A DNA stretch of 64,000 nucleotides from Mucilaginibacter_A sp041088075 (GCF_041088075.1 NZ_JBGCVY010000027.1:1-64000); one strand, 5' to 3'. Counted from the first letter of the stretch, positions 9,441-18,862 are shown. Program-made: numbers and translations. The notes: a model not told the origin generated them from the sequence alone.

Positions 9441-9744
9441 ATGCTTCTTTTATGCCTGTAAAACCTGTTTCCAATGCTAATAAGTAAAACGCGCCAATGA
9501 TTTTTATGCGGTAAAAGAAGCATCGAAAATATTGGACGGTATTCGGACAGGTTCAGGTTATAAATTTAAGCCATTCGTTTCATACGGCGTAAATTTTTAT
9601 TTGATTTCATTGAATCAAAAGCTTGTTTAAATCTGGTTTAGCCTGGTTTTCATGCTTCTTTTATCCCATAAAAAACATTAAACTTTTTTAAATTTTCAAA
9701 GACGGATGCGAACCGCACTGATTTTTATAGGCTAAAAGAAGCAT
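9441..9744. repeat. Two widely spaced inverted pairs of the dispersed motif
   Basis: The gap between the MG2 protein and SusD (9403-9903) holds four form-A copies as two head-to-head pairs: 9441-9452 with 9512-9523, and 9652-9663 with 9733-9744, at near-equal spacing (71 and 81 bp between starts). A weaker form-B copy is near 9829. A TTGTTTAAA box precedes the second pair, as in the composite elements. Apart from the susD terminator nothing else is recognisable. Confidence 0.65.
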
Positions 9745-9851
9745 TGCCGTTTCTTCAAACATAAGTTTAAACAGACTCTTGTTTTTAAGCTGATAAAGGC
9801 GGCAACTCCCTGTCACCAAATTTATAGGGGTAAAAACAGCATCCGTAAAAA

Positions 9852-9882
9852 CAAAAAAACCGCCTTGGTTTTCAAGGCGGTC
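9852..9882 (-). terminator. Rho-independent terminator after susD
   Basis: On the minus strand a 9-bp stem (ACCGCCTTG with CAAGGCGGT) and a 5-nt loop are followed by seven T residues. It begins about 22 nt after the SusD stop codon and closes the susC-susD transcript. Confidence 0.9.
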
Positions 9883-9903
9883 TTCAAAATTAAAACCTGA
9901 TTG

Positions 9904-11445
9904 CTAATAACCTGGGTTTTGGGTGATGGTTGAATTGTTGGCGATTACGGTTTGAGGGATAGGCATTAAATCTTTTCCGTTGGGAATGGTAATGCCATAA
10001 GTGTTTTTAACATAGTTAAATTGCTCTCCTGACCTTCTTAAATCGAACCAAAGAGACATCTCGCCAGCCAGTTCATGGCGGTATTCTGTTAACAAGATTT
10101 GTGTGGCATCTCCTGTTTTGGCACCCAAACCAGCCCTTTTTCTGATCTGGTTGTTGATGATATCCATTGCCGCGGCCTGGTTCCCGCTTTTGATAAGCGC
10201 TTCGGCCTTGCTTAACAACACTTCGCCGTAACGCATCATGATCACGTTTTGTCCGCTAAAAATATTTGACGGGCCGGTAGAGCCGGTTATACTTGGGTCT
10301 CTCCAAAATTTAGTGCCATAATAGCCCGACCGCAATCCGTCGGCGCCTTTCCAGGGGTTGGCCACCGTTCCGCAGGTATTCATGGTAACCCCATTTACGG
10401 TATAGTTGGCAATAATTTTAGGGTACATGGAAATTTTGATAGCGGGGCTTGGATGTACATCGCCTGGGCCGATAACGGTTGCCAGTTTACGGGTGTCGCC
10501 ATCTTCAAACGAATCATACAGTTTTTTATCTGCATAAGCATAACCAAAGTTTGATACTTCTTCGGGCATACCAAACGAAGACAGCCAGTGCGAATCGTTG
10601 GAGTGGCCCCAGGACTGATCAGCCCCGGATGCTACAATAAACTGTACCTCAAACACAGATTCGGCATTGTTTTGGTGGCTAAACTCGTGAACATCAATAT
10701 AATTAGGCATCAACTGGTATTTGCCATCCAACTGGTTAAAAGAGGCCACCGCATCACTGTATTTTTTGAGCCACATTTGCGCAGCGCCTTCGTAGGCATA
10801 AGCCGCACCTTTGGTTGCACGGCCTAAGTCATCGGCATTGTATTCTTCTTTCGAGGGCAAAAGGCTGGCAGCAGTTTTCATATCAGCAACTACGGATGCA
10901 AATACTTCATCCTGCGTATTGCGCGGATGACGGCCTGCATCAGTTACGGTTTGCAATTCTAAGGGAACGCCGCCAAAATTTGATGCCAGGTAATAGTAGA
11001 ACAGCCCGCGTAAAAAATAAGCCTGGCCAGTTAATTGATTGGCCAGTTTATCATCAATAATGCCTTTGGCTTTCATTTGTGCAACAATCGGGATGGCAGA
11101 GTTTGCCCTTGCAATCCCTTGATAGCAACGTACCCAAAAGGTGTTGAGCGGATCAAAACTTGTTGGTACTTCGTAACGCTCAAAAAAAGTATCGGAACCA
11201 TAATTTTTAAAATCCTGGGAAAGGAAATTGGCCTGGTACCAAAGGGATTTGAGCATAAAATCCACATTGTCAAAAGTATCATAAATGGCATTTACCAACC
11301 TGATGCCATCATCAGGCTTTGTAAACAATACATCCTGGGAAATATTTGAGGTGTCTTTTTGATTAAGAAAATCCTTGGAACAACCTAAGGGAAGCATTAA
11401 AGCAGCGCCGAGGGAAAGGACAGTTATATAGTTTTTTAGTTTCAT
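9904..11445 (-). CDS. SusD/RagB-family glycan-binding lipoprotein
   Basis: 513 residues with a lipobox ending at Cys22 (LPLGC), followed by DFLNQKDTSN, typical of the SusD N-terminus. A SusD-like N-terminal region (QANFLSQDFKNYGSDTFFERY, then the Tyr/Phe-rich AYFLRGLFYYYLASNFGG) and a C-terminal RagB/SusD domain (YRHELAGEMSLWFDLRRSG) are both recognisable. SusD proteins cap the SusC channel at the cell surface and bind the nutrient. It starts 20 nt after SusC ends, in the usual susC-susD order. The substrate cannot be read from sequence; the nearby GH20 hints at amino-sugar glycans, which is inference. Confidence 0.93.
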   Translation of the reverse strand: MKLKNYITVLSLGAALMLPLGCSKDFLNQKDTSNISQDVLFTKPDDGIRLVNAIYDTFDNVDFMLKSLWYQANFLSQDFKNYGSDTFFERYEVPTSFDPLNTFWVRCYQGIARANSAIPIVAQMKAKGIIDDKLANQLTGQAYFLRGLFYYYLASNFGGVPLELQTVTDAGRHPRNTQDEVFASVVADMKTAASLLPSKEEYNADDLGRATKGAAYAYEGAAQMWLKKYSDAVASFNQLDGKYQLMPNYIDVHEFSHQNNAESVFEVQFIVASGADQSWGHSNDSHWLSSFGMPEEVSNFGYAYADKKLYDSFEDGDTRKLATVIGPGDVHPSPAIKISMYPKIIANYTVNGVTMNTCGTVANPWKGADGLRSGYYGTKFWRDPSITGSTGPSNIFSGQNVIMMRYGEVLLSKAEALIKSGNQAAAMDIINNQIRKRAGLGAKTGDATQILLTEYRHELAGEMSLWFDLRRSGEQFNYVKNTYGITIPNGKDLMPIPQTVIANNSTITQNPGY

Positions 11446-11465
11446 GTTTTTGATATTTAATTTGA

Positions 11466-14400
11466 TTAAAAGGTAACATTCAACCCAAGCGTATAAAACC
11501 TGGACGAAGGATAAGTGCCCACATCAATGCCGGAAGTTGTTACGCTTCTTGCCCCGTTGCCAGGGTCGGCCACTTGCCCGATCTCCGGATCCAAGCCTGT
11601 ATATTTGGTAATGACAAACAGGTTTTGTGCACTCACATACAACCTTATCCTTGACAAGGCAATGCTTTTGGCCAAGGCTACAGGAAGCGTATAGCCTATT
11701 TGTAAATTTTTTAATTTTAAAAAGCTGCCGTCTTCCACATAAACGTCGGATGGGCGCGTATTGCCATTGTCATCTGCTTTGGTTATTCTGGCATAACGGT
11801 TAGAAGGGTTGGATGGCGTCCAGGCATTGGCCAAATATTGCTGGCTGATGTTTTCGATACCGATGCCGCCTTGCGTAGCACCAAAAGTTTCTAAAGTACG
11901 CTCTGCATAATTGAATATTTTATTGCCAACAGAGGCATAGAAAAATGCGTTAAAATCAAATTGTTTGTAAGATGCATCTAAGTTTAAGCCTGTAAAAAAT
12001 TTGGGTATCGGGCTGCCCAATTGTACCCTGTCCGCATCAGTGATCCTGCCATCACCGTCAACATCTACAAATTTACGGTCGCCCGGTTGCGTTGCCGATG
12101 ACTGGTAAAAAGTGTTTGCGCCATTTTTTGCTACTGTACCAGCATTCAGTGCATCTATCTGAGCCTGGTTTTGAAAGATACCGGCAGATTTAAAGCCGTA
12201 GAACGCACCAATCGGGCCTCCAACTTTTGACTGGCTAAAAACAGTCCAGGTATTGCCGCCTACGTTTGGCAGGCCCAGGTTAGAAAAATTATAAACTGCA
12301 TCGAGCCCATCTGCCAAAGTCAGTAACTTGTTGTTTACCGTTGTCAGGTTTAAACCAATGCCGTATTTAAACGGAGCTTTAGATTCGCGGTATTCCACAT
12401 TAAACTCTAAACCGCTGTTTCTTACACTGCCAACATTTCTGGCAGCTGTAGTAAACCCGGTTTGTGCAGGTACAGGTATCTGCAATAAAAAGTCGCGGGA
12501 GTCCTTTCTGTAATAATCTACCGTTACGTTCAGGTTTCCGCCTAATAAACCCAAATCAAAGCCAATATCTGTTTGCCTGGATGTTTCCCATTTCAGGTTA
12601 GGGTTTGGCAATGCTGCCAACACCAAACCGGGCTGGTAAATTTTGTTAAAAGGATAGCCAACGTTATCAGCAGATGCCTGGGCGCCGCCGGAAGTGTACT
12701 GGCTAAGGTATTGAAACGGGTTAATGCCTAACTGATTACCAACGCTGCCATAACTTGCCCTGATTTTTAAATCATACACAGACTGCACGTCTTTCAAAAA
12801 AGATTCGTTCTTTACCCGCCAGGCTACCGACCCTGAGGGAAATACACCATATTGATGACCCGGGGCAAACCTGGATGAACCATCGCGTCTTACCGTTCCT
12901 GTTATCAGGTATTTGTCCATAAATTTATAGTTCAACCTTGCAAATTGGGAAGCTAAGGCTGTATTGGTTTCATCACCAAAGAGGTTGGTAGCTGTTGTTA
13001 TACCTTGTACAGTTCTTAGCGCATCGCTTACCGAACCGTTTCCTGATACACCTATCCGGCGAAAAGTATTTTTTTGTTCAGATACACCTCCTACAAAATC
13101 AATGCTGTGGGCACCAAAAGTTTTGGAGTAAGACAATGTGTTTTCCCACAGAACATCAAATGTGTTGTTTGCATTTTGAGAAAAATAAGAAAGTACACTT
13201 GTACCTGCCTGTCCGTATTGATCAACAGTGCGGGTATCAGAAGGTGTAAAATAATAACCAGAGTAGTCATTGGTATTTACGCCCAGGTTTGTTTTGATTT
13301 TTAACCCGTCAAAAATAGTGGCTTCTAAAGATGTGGTGCCCAAAAAATAATTGGTCGGGTTTTTCTGGTCCTGGGTTTCTACCGCATAAACCGGGTTTGC
13401 CAAGTAGCTGATAAATTGGTTTGTCGGGTTGTAAAAGCCATAATTACCATTCGCATCTTTAACCTGGTCGGTCAATTTATTGCCGGTTATGGTTGGGATC
13501 AATTTGGTCAAACTACCAATTCCAAGCCCGGCATTTTGCCCGCCCGTACCGAAACTGATTTTACTGTCGCTGCGCGTATATTTTAAACTTGTAGATGATC
13601 TAAGCCATTTTAAAGCCGTGTAATCCACATTTAAACCGGCATTGTACCGTTTAAAATCAGAGCCCAAAACGATGCCTTTTTGATCAAGGATGCCTGCTGA
13701 AAATGCTGCCTGGACTTTTTCGTTTCCGCCGCGGATGGCAAAGTTATAGTTCTGTTTTAGTCCGGTTTTGTAAAGTGCTTTTTGCCAATCAATATTCCTT
13801 AAAGAAGCCGGGTTGCTCCATTCCGGTTGTGCTTGGAAGTTATCAAGGTTAGCGGCTGATCTTTGCACCGCTAAAGTTGCAAACTGTTGTGCCGTAAGCA
13901 CATTGTACATCTTAGGTTGAGATTGTACCGATGTCAATGCATCTATCGAAACATCCACGCCATCTTTTCTGCCTCTTTTGGTGGTAATAATCACGACACC
14001 GTTTGCAGCCCTGTTGCCGTAAATGGCGGTAGCAGAGGCGTCTTTTAAAATGTCAATCGAAGCAATATCATTTTGGTTGATAGAACCTAAGCCGGTAGTA
14101 ACCGGGTAACCATCAATAACATACAAAGGTTCATTGGTCCCGAAACTGCCAATGCCCCGGATTTGGATTTGAACGCCGCCGCCCGGCGCGCCATCGTTAT
14201 TGGTTACCTGTACACCGGCAGACCTGCCTTGTATGGCCTGGTCTAACGTGGTAACCGGGGTTTTTGCAATTTGTTCGGCAGTAACAGAGCTGACAGAACC
14301 GGTCAAATCTTTGCGCCTTTGCGTGCCGTAACCAACCGATACCACATTAACTTCTTTTAAAGTAGTATTGTCCAAAGGCAGCCTTATGTTGATTACACTG

Positions 14401-14693
14401 CGGTTAGCAACAGCAATTTCCTGCCGGGTGTAACCAATAAAACTGAAAACCAGGGTAGCGTTGGCCGGGGCAGAAACAGCATACGTGCCATTGGCCGCAG
14501 TTACTGTGCCTGTGGTTGTGCCTTTTACCTGTACACTTACGCCGGGCAAATTGCTGCCGTCATCACCGGCAGTTACCTTGCCGGTAATTTGCCTGTCTTG
14601 GGCATACGAACTATAAAAGGTGAAAATTGCAAATAAAAAGCCCAGGCTTAACTTTTTACCCGGAAGCTTTTTGTGGAGTAACTTTTTGATCAT
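11466..14693 (-). CDS. SusC/RagA-family TonB-linked outer-membrane transporter
   Basis: 1075 residues. A signal peptide ends after SSYA near residue 31. A carboxypeptidase-D regulatory-like domain follows (RQITGKVTAGDDGSNLPGVSV), then a TonB plug (VTTLDQAIQGRSAGVQVTNNDG, PLYVIDGYPV, and DASATAIYGNRAANGVVIITTK, all SusC hallmarks), then a 22-strand-type barrel ending in an aromatic residue (LGLNVTF). It imports ligands handed over by SusD using TonB energy. No sigma/anti-sigma pair or SusR/HTCS regulator lies next to it here. Length is normal. Confidence 0.95.
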   Translation of the reverse strand: MIKKLLHKKLPGKKLSLGFLFAIFTFYSSYAQDRQITGKVTAGDDGSNLPGVSVQVKGTTTGTVTAANGTYAVSAPANATLVFSFIGYTRQEIAVANRSVINIRLPLDNTTLKEVNVVSVGYGTQRRKDLTGSVSSVTAEQIAKTPVTTLDQAIQGRSAGVQVTNNDGAPGGGVQIQIRGIGSFGTNEPLYVIDGYPVTTGLGSINQNDIASIDILKDASATAIYGNRAANGVVIITTKRGRKDGVDVSIDALTSVQSQPKMYNVLTAQQFATLAVQRSAANLDNFQAQPEWSNPASLRNIDWQKALYKTGLKQNYNFAIRGGNEKVQAAFSAGILDQKGIVLGSDFKRYNAGLNVDYTALKWLRSSTSLKYTRSDSKISFGTGGQNAGLGIGSLTKLIPTITGNKLTDQVKDANGNYGFYNPTNQFISYLANPVYAVETQDQKNPTNYFLGTTSLEATIFDGLKIKTNLGVNTNDYSGYYFTPSDTRTVDQYGQAGTSVLSYFSQNANNTFDVLWENTLSYSKTFGAHSIDFVGGVSEQKNTFRRIGVSGNGSVSDALRTVQGITTATNLFGDETNTALASQFARLNYKFMDKYLITGTVRRDGSSRFAPGHQYGVFPSGSVAWRVKNESFLKDVQSVYDLKIRASYGSVGNQLGINPFQYLSQYTSGGAQASADNVGYPFNKIYQPGLVLAALPNPNLKWETSRQTDIGFDLGLLGGNLNVTVDYYRKDSRDFLLQIPVPAQTGFTTAARNVGSVRNSGLEFNVEYRESKAPFKYGIGLNLTTVNNKLLTLADGLDAVYNFSNLGLPNVGGNTWTVFSQSKVGGPIGAFYGFKSAGIFQNQAQIDALNAGTVAKNGANTFYQSSATQPGDRKFVDVDGDGRITDADRVQLGSPIPKFFTGLNLDASYKQFDFNAFFYASVGNKIFNYAERTLETFGATQGGIGIENISQQYLANAWTPSNPSNRYARITKADDNGNTRPSDVYVEDGSFLKLKNLQIGYTLPVALAKSIALSRIRLYVSAQNLFVITKYTGLDPEIGQVADPGNGARSVTTSGIDVGTYPSSRFYTLGLNVTF

Positions 14694-14849
14694 CTTGTGT
14701 TAATTTAGGTGTACAGTAAATTCAATTAAAACGGATTTTTACACTAAAAACCAGTATTCGTATTTGGTGCGCCTGTCTTATTTTTATCTCTTCCTGACCT
14801 GTGGGGACAGGCCAGGGTTTTACAATAAAAACGTTACAATTGGTACAGG

Positions 14850-14857
14850 CAAATCTA
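14850..14857 (-). promoter_or_regulatory. Possible -7 element of the susC promoter
   Basis: The minus strand reads TAGATTTG, a match to TAnnTTTG, about 157 nt before the SusC start. The -33 box is weak (a TTTT run about 17 nt upstream). This would give a long 5' leader. The rest of 14694-15323 holds motif copies and a composite repeat, and no gene I can support. Confidence 0.3.
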
Positions 14858-15027
14858 TATTTGGCAGGCCCGAAAAGTGTAATACTTTTTTAACATACTA
14901 CATCCAATTATTGCCCGGTGGCCAAAAAGCAAGGCCGGGATATCAAAGCAATAAAAAGGATGGGTAAAAACAGTATGCCGTTTTAAGGCAGGAGGCAGTT
15001 TGCAGAAACCTGGTTTTTGCAGAAAAG

Positions 15028-15238
15028 TTGTTTAAACTTAATTCCGTATGCTTCTTTTATGGCATAAAAATAAAGGACACACCCCTTGCCCCTCTCGAGA
15101 GGGGAACCTGCAAACGCTGCCTTTCCAATCGTTAGAAAGATAGCAAGCCATGCTTCCCCTCTCGAGAGGGGCAAGGGGTGTGTCCTTTAATAAATATGTG
15201 TAAACGAACGATGTAATGAATAATAAAAGTTCAAACAA
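15028..15238. repeat. Composite palindromic repeat element, copy B
   Basis: The left end is TTGTTTAAAC; the right end is the one-mismatch GTTCAAACAA. A dispersed-motif copy (15048-15059) lies next to the left end, and the core with two CTCGAG-centred arms spans about 15072-15187. Compared with copy A the whole element is inverted, showing that it occurs in both orientations. Confidence 0.83.
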
Positions 15239-15323
15239 CTTTAGAAATAAATTTTCAAAAACTTTCAGCAGTTTTTAACTGTCTATATTAATTTTAAACA
15301 ATTAATTAAAAAAAGCAATTTTT

Positions 15324-15662
15324 ATGAAACCCATTCATATCACCATCGCAAAAAAACGCCCTTTGATTATCATGCCCGACAGCCAGGCACATGCGGATGG
15401 CCATGCGGTTTTAACATACACATACAGTGTTTACCGCGACCAGAAAAACGGCGACAGGAACCAGTTTTTTGAGAAGGAAGCCAACCTGCATTTAGAAAAA
15501 AACAACGACCCGGATTACATGGGCTACATCACGTTTGAGCAGCCGGGCCGCCTGTTCACCTACACGGCCGATGGCGCAACCGAACTGTCCAGCAATGAAG
15601 TGGAAGAGATTATCGAACAAATCAGCGAATACAGGGATACGCCAACCATGTGGCAAATTTAA
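15324..15662 (+). CDS. Small conserved-looking hypothetical protein
   Basis: 112 residues, no signal peptide and no membrane segment. The composition is mixed and acidic towards the C-terminus (SSNEVEEIIEQISEYRD, probably helical). The start at 15324 follows an AT-rich leader and is the only good ATG. I do not recognise the family. The reading frame is convincing because its codon use resembles the neighbours and it fills the gap before a hairpin at 15673. Upstream DNA is repetitive; the downstream gene is convergent, so there is no operon context. Confidence 0.6.
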   Translation: MKPIHITIAKKRPLIIMPDSQAHADGHAVLTYTYSVYRDQKNGDRNQFFEKEANLHLEKNNDPDYMGYITFEQPGRLFTYTADGATELSSNEVEEIIEQISEYRDTPTMWQI

Positions 15663-15672
15663 AATTGGGGCA

Positions 15673-15716
15673 ATGCTTCTTTTATCACCCTAAATTTAGG
15701 CCGATAAAAGAAGCAT
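15673..15716. terminator. Motif inverted pair acting as a bidirectional hairpin between convergent genes
   Basis: ATGCTTCTTTTATC at 15673 is answered by the complementary copy ending at 15716. The stem spans 12 or more pairs with an 18-20 nt interior rich in A and T. It sits 10 nt after the 15324 gene and 3 nt before the proC stop, where a terminator for both would be expected. Confidence 0.6.
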
Positions 15717-15719
15717 TGA

Positions 15720-16532
15720 TCAATCTTCCTTATAAAGTTCCCCGGCTTTTACGGCCGAGGTTTTGATGCCTTTGATCATGGCCGAACTGAAACCGTTGTG
15801 TTCCATTTCATTGAGGCCGGCAATGGTGCAGCCTTTTGGCGAAGTTACTTTGTCTATTTCCTGTTCGGGGTGAGAGGCCAGTTGCAGCAACAAATCAGCC
15901 GCGCCTTTTGCCGTTTGCGCCGCCATTTTTAAAGCATCGTGCGCGTGGAAACCAATTTCCGTTCCGCCTTGCGATGCCGCGCGTATTGAACGCAAAAAGA
16001 AAGCGATGCCGCAGGCGCACAAAGCCGTTGCGGCCGTCATCAGTTCTTCGTTAATTTCGATGCTTAAACCAACCGTATTGAACATGGATTTCACCAAATT
16101 CAGGTTTTCTGCGGAAGCATTATCGGTGGCCAGGCAAGTCATGGAATGGCCGATCGCGATGGCCGTATTTGGCATCGCGCGAACTACTTGAACTTCGGCT
16201 TGTAATTGTTTTTTGATATCGGCACAACTTACCCCAGAAATTACAGAAATAAACAATTGGTTTTCCAGGTTGATGCCCGGTTTGATCTCGTCCAGCAACT
16301 TGTTCAATTGCTGCGGCAAAACGGCAATGATGACAATGGATGCTTCTTTTACCGCCCTAAAATTATCGTTGGAAACCAAAAATCCGGCTTCGGTTTGCGG
16401 TTGCAAAGCCGCAATGTTTCGGCGTGTTAACGTAATTTGTCCGGCTTCGCAAATCCCGGCTTTTACCAAACCTTTGGCCAGCGATAAGCCAATGTTGCCG
16501 CTGCCGAGGATAGCTATTTTTTTGTCAATCAT
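15720..16532 (-). CDS. proC: Pyrroline-5-carboxylate reductase
   Basis: 270 residues, normal for ProC. The N-terminal Rossmann motif KIAILGSGNIGLSLAKGL binds NAD(P)H. The C-terminal helical region contains the ProC-type segment beginning near SHPEQEIDKVTSPKGCTIAGLNEME, close to the family signature with the conserved SP-G-T-x-A-G-L pattern. It catalyses the last step of proline synthesis. It lies 65 nt downstream of argB on the same strand, a proline/arginine pairing known in Bacteroidota. An in-frame dispersed motif occurs at 16340. Confidence 0.93.
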   Translation of the reverse strand: MIDKKIAILGSGNIGLSLAKGLVKAGICEAGQITLTRRNIAALQPQTEAGFLVSNDNFRAVKEASIVIIAVLPQQLNKLLDEIKPGINLENQLFISVISGVSCADIKKQLQAEVQVVRAMPNTAIAIGHSMTCLATDNASAENLNLVKSMFNTVGLSIEINEELMTAATALCACGIAFFLRSIRAASQGGTEIGFHAHDALKMAAQTAKGAADLLLQLASHPEQEIDKVTSPKGCTIAGLNEMEHNGFSSAMIKGIKTSAVKAGELYKED

Positions 16533-16597
16533 GTTTTTTTTCAGTTGTAAGTTTTAAGTAAGTGCAAGCAGACTTGATACCTGATACTGAATACTTG

Positions 16598-17386
16598 CTA
16601 CTTTCTCAAACTCGTTCCAAAACTATTTTCGGTATTCAAATAATGCAGTTCATCGGCCTGGCCAATAATTACTTCTTTTACACCGCTTTTTATCGCGGCA
16701 AAAGCGTTGTCCAGCTTCGGCAGCATCCCTTCGGAAACTATTTTTTCTAATTTTAATTGCTCGTAACGTTCCGGGTTGATGTCGCGGATCAAAGAATCTT
16801 CATCGTTGATGTCCTGCAAAACGCCTTTTTTCTCAAAGCAATAAATCAAAGTCGTTTCGTAGGTTTTGGCCAGGGCAACGGCGAGGGCAGAGGCAATCGT
16901 ATCGGCGTTGGTGTTCAGCAACTGGCCTTCGCCATCGTGTGTCAATGCACAAAAAACAGGTGTAAAAGAAGCATCCAGCAATTTGCAAATGTTTTCTGCG
17001 GAGATCGAATCCGCATCTAAATCGCCCACAAAACCATAATCAATTGTTTTAACCGGGCGTTTTTTTGCACGGATAAAATCGCCGTCGGCACCGGTTAAAC
17101 CAATGGCGTTGTTGTGGTAACGCTGCAATTGCGCCACCATGTTTTTGTTGATCAATCCAGCGTAAACCATCGTAACCACGCGTAGCGTTTCGATGTCGGT
17201 AATGCGGCGGCCATCTACCAGTTGCGCTTCAATCCCCAGCGAAGAGGAGATTTGCGTGGCCACTTTTCCGCCGCCGTGAACGAGGATTTTCAACCCTTTT
17301 AACGCTGCAAAATCTTTTAAAAAGCGGTGCAGGTTTTCTGAATTGTCAATTACGTTGCCGCCAATTTTAATTACGTAGAGCTTCAT
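16598..17386 (-). CDS. argB: Acetylglutamate kinase (possibly succinylglutamate kinase)
   Basis: 262 residues from the ATG at 17386 (MKLYVIKIGGNVIDN). KIGGNVID and LVHGGGKVATQ are amino-acid-kinase phosphate-binding motifs; LTGADGDFI and LLNTNADTIASALA are ArgB-type substrate and nucleotide regions. It phosphorylates the N-acylglutamate in arginine synthesis; some Bacteroides use N-succinyl intermediates, so the acyl group is uncertain here. The frame stays open to 17656, but the extra N-terminus is antisense to a tRNA and is not real. The start codon overlaps a dispersed-motif copy (17385-17396). Confidence 0.93.
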   Translation of the reverse strand: MKLYVIKIGGNVIDNSENLHRFLKDFAALKGLKILVHGGGKVATQISSSLGIEAQLVDGRRITDIETLRVVTMVYAGLINKNMVAQLQRYHNNAIGLTGADGDFIRAKKRPVKTIDYGFVGDLDADSISAENICKLLDASFTPVFCALTHDGEGQLLNTNADTIASALAVALAKTYETTLIYCFEKKGVLQDINDEDSLIRDINPERYEQLKLEKIVSEGMLPKLDNAFAAIKSGVKEVIIGQADELHYLNTENSFGTSLRK

Positions 17387-17566
17387 GCTTCTTTTACCCC
17401 TATTTATTTGGTGCCGAAAATAAGGAATGATTTGTTTGGAAGCGCCCGAAGAACCAACATTTAAAGAAATAGATGCTATACTTCTTTTACCGGCATAAAA
17501 TTGGCGGGCAAAAATTAAATTAGCGTAACCAACGGAAAATTTTAACTTTGCAATCCAAAAAAACAC

Positions 17567-17653
17567 GGAGAGGTGTCTGAGTGGTCGAAAGAGCAAGCCT
17601 GGAAAGTTTGTATACTCGCAAGGGTATCGTGGGTTCGAATCCCACCTTCTCCG
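17567..17653 (+). tRNA. tRNA-Ser (anticodon GGA)
   Basis: 87 nt. The 7-bp acceptor stem is GGAGAGG with CTTCTCC; the anticodon loop is CTGGAAA, giving GGA; a long variable arm (ACTCGCAAGGGT) is typical of serine tRNA; the T-loop is GGTTCGAATCC. The CCA end is not encoded. It is divergent from argB. Confidence 0.95.
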
Positions 17654-17679
17654 CAAATTTTGATAACAAATCTATTAGA

Positions 17680-17716
17680 AGCCTGCAAATCAATTGATTT
17701 CAGGCTTTTGTATTTT
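17680..17716 (+). terminator. Terminator after tRNA-Ser
   Basis: AGCCTG and CAGGCT flank an AAATCAATTGATTT palindrome, giving a long stem followed by TTTGTATTTT. It begins 27 nt after the tRNA. From here to 17980 nothing else is recognisable. Confidence 0.8.
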
Positions 17717-17980
17717 AGTCCAAATTTTTATCCGCCAATTTCAGATAAAAATTGTCATCAGGTGAGTGAACTTAAGGGTTTTTAATTGCTCAGCGAATTG
17801 CTTTTAATAACATTGCATGGGCAACAAGGAATGGGTGAAGCCTCCCTTTGCGTTGTACAAACGAAAGGTGGCAAGTTGTATAAAACAAACAACAATTAAT
17901 GGGGCCGTTTTAAGATTTAGTTTGTACGTGATTGATGGAATCGCCCCTATCAGTTTTAGTGATAAACATTAAAACCAAAT

Positions 17981-18862
17981 TTGATGAAAGAGATTAAAAG
18001 GCTTAATGTATCTGAGCTTTCAGAAAAATTCGGACTGGAGGCGGAATCTAAATCTTTTGTTTTTAAACCGCAGGATGTTGCCCCCAATAAATACTTCGAA
18101 CCTCACCGTTCTGATATGTACAGCCTTGGTATTGTAATTAAAGGGGAAGCCAAACTAAGGGTAGGATTAGAAACTTATGTTGTTAACGCCCCTGGGCTTG
18201 TGGCAGTTAGCCCCGATCAAATTAGACAATGGATGGTAACAAATGAAAATTTTGAAACCATCAGCTTGTTTTATGCAGAAGATTTTGTTGTTGCAGGATT
18301 GTTGGATACTTTATTTGTAAAAAAATTGCAGTTTTTAAAAAAGGGCCGAAATAGTTTTATCCCTTTAACAAATGCCGGTTTTGCCGCCCTTAAAAATATA
18401 TTCGATCAGATTGAGAAAAAGGCCAGCTCCAACTATTCAAATAAGGTTGAAAGTACACAGGCATTGATAAGGGTTTTGCTTTTGGAAGTGGAAGGTTTAC
18501 AGGAAATTCGGACCATAAAAGATTTAAACAAATATTCACAACCTTATTTTATTACGCAAAAATTTAAGGAACTGCTCGCTGAACATTTTGCCGAAAACAG
18601 AGCGGTAAGTTATTATGCTGAAAAATTGTTTGTTACCGCCAAACACCTTTCACAAACATTAAAAGAACAAACCGGAAAGACTGCCAATGAGATGATTAAT
18701 GAAATTGTTTGTCTTGAAGCAAAGGTATTATTGCAAACCGAAGAATTAAATATTTCTTCGGTTTCAGAACGATTAAACTTTGTGAACCCTTCTTTTTTTG
18801 GGAAATTTTTTAAACGCAACACCGGAATGAGCCCTAATCAATACCGGAAAACCTTATCCTGA
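17981..18862 (+). CDS. AraC-family transcriptional regulator
   Basis: 293 residues. An N-terminal cupin-like sensor (about 25-110, with EPHRSDMYSLGIVIKGEAKL) is followed by a C-terminal double helix-turn-helix: VSYYAEKLFVTAKHLSQTLKEQTGKTANEMI and ISSVSERLNFVNPSFFGKFFKRNTGMSPNQYRK. The second segment carries the conserved GMSPNQYR AraC signature. Translation may start at either of two adjacent ATGs (17981 or 17984). The next gene in the same direction, an aldo/keto reductase, lies 190 nt downstream and is the likely target; this is inference. Confidence 0.9.
   Translation: MMKEIKRLNVSELSEKFGLEAESKSFVFKPQDVAPNKYFEPHRSDMYSLGIVIKGEAKLRVGLETYVVNAPGLVAVSPDQIRQWMVTNENFETISLFYAEDFVVAGLLDTLFVKKLQFLKKGRNSFIPLTNAGFAALKNIFDQIEKKASSNYSNKVESTQALIRVLLLEVEGLQEIRTIKDLNKYSQPYFITQKFKELLAEHFAENRAVSYYAEKLFVTAKHLSQTLKEQTGKTANEMINEIVCLEAKVLLQTEELNISSVSERLNFVNPSFFGKFFKRNTGMSPNQYRKTLS

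Noticed and set aside
9403..9474. Upstream start for the MG2/plug protein
   Set aside because: It would place 24 motif-derived residues before the signal peptide.
14764..14967. A 67-codon open frame upstream of susC
   Set aside because: No family resemblance or supporting context; it overlaps the likely susC promoter region and ends in a motif copy.
17387..17656. N-terminal extension of argB
   Set aside because: The extra segment is antisense to tRNA-Ser, and the ArgB family starts at MKLYVIKIGG.
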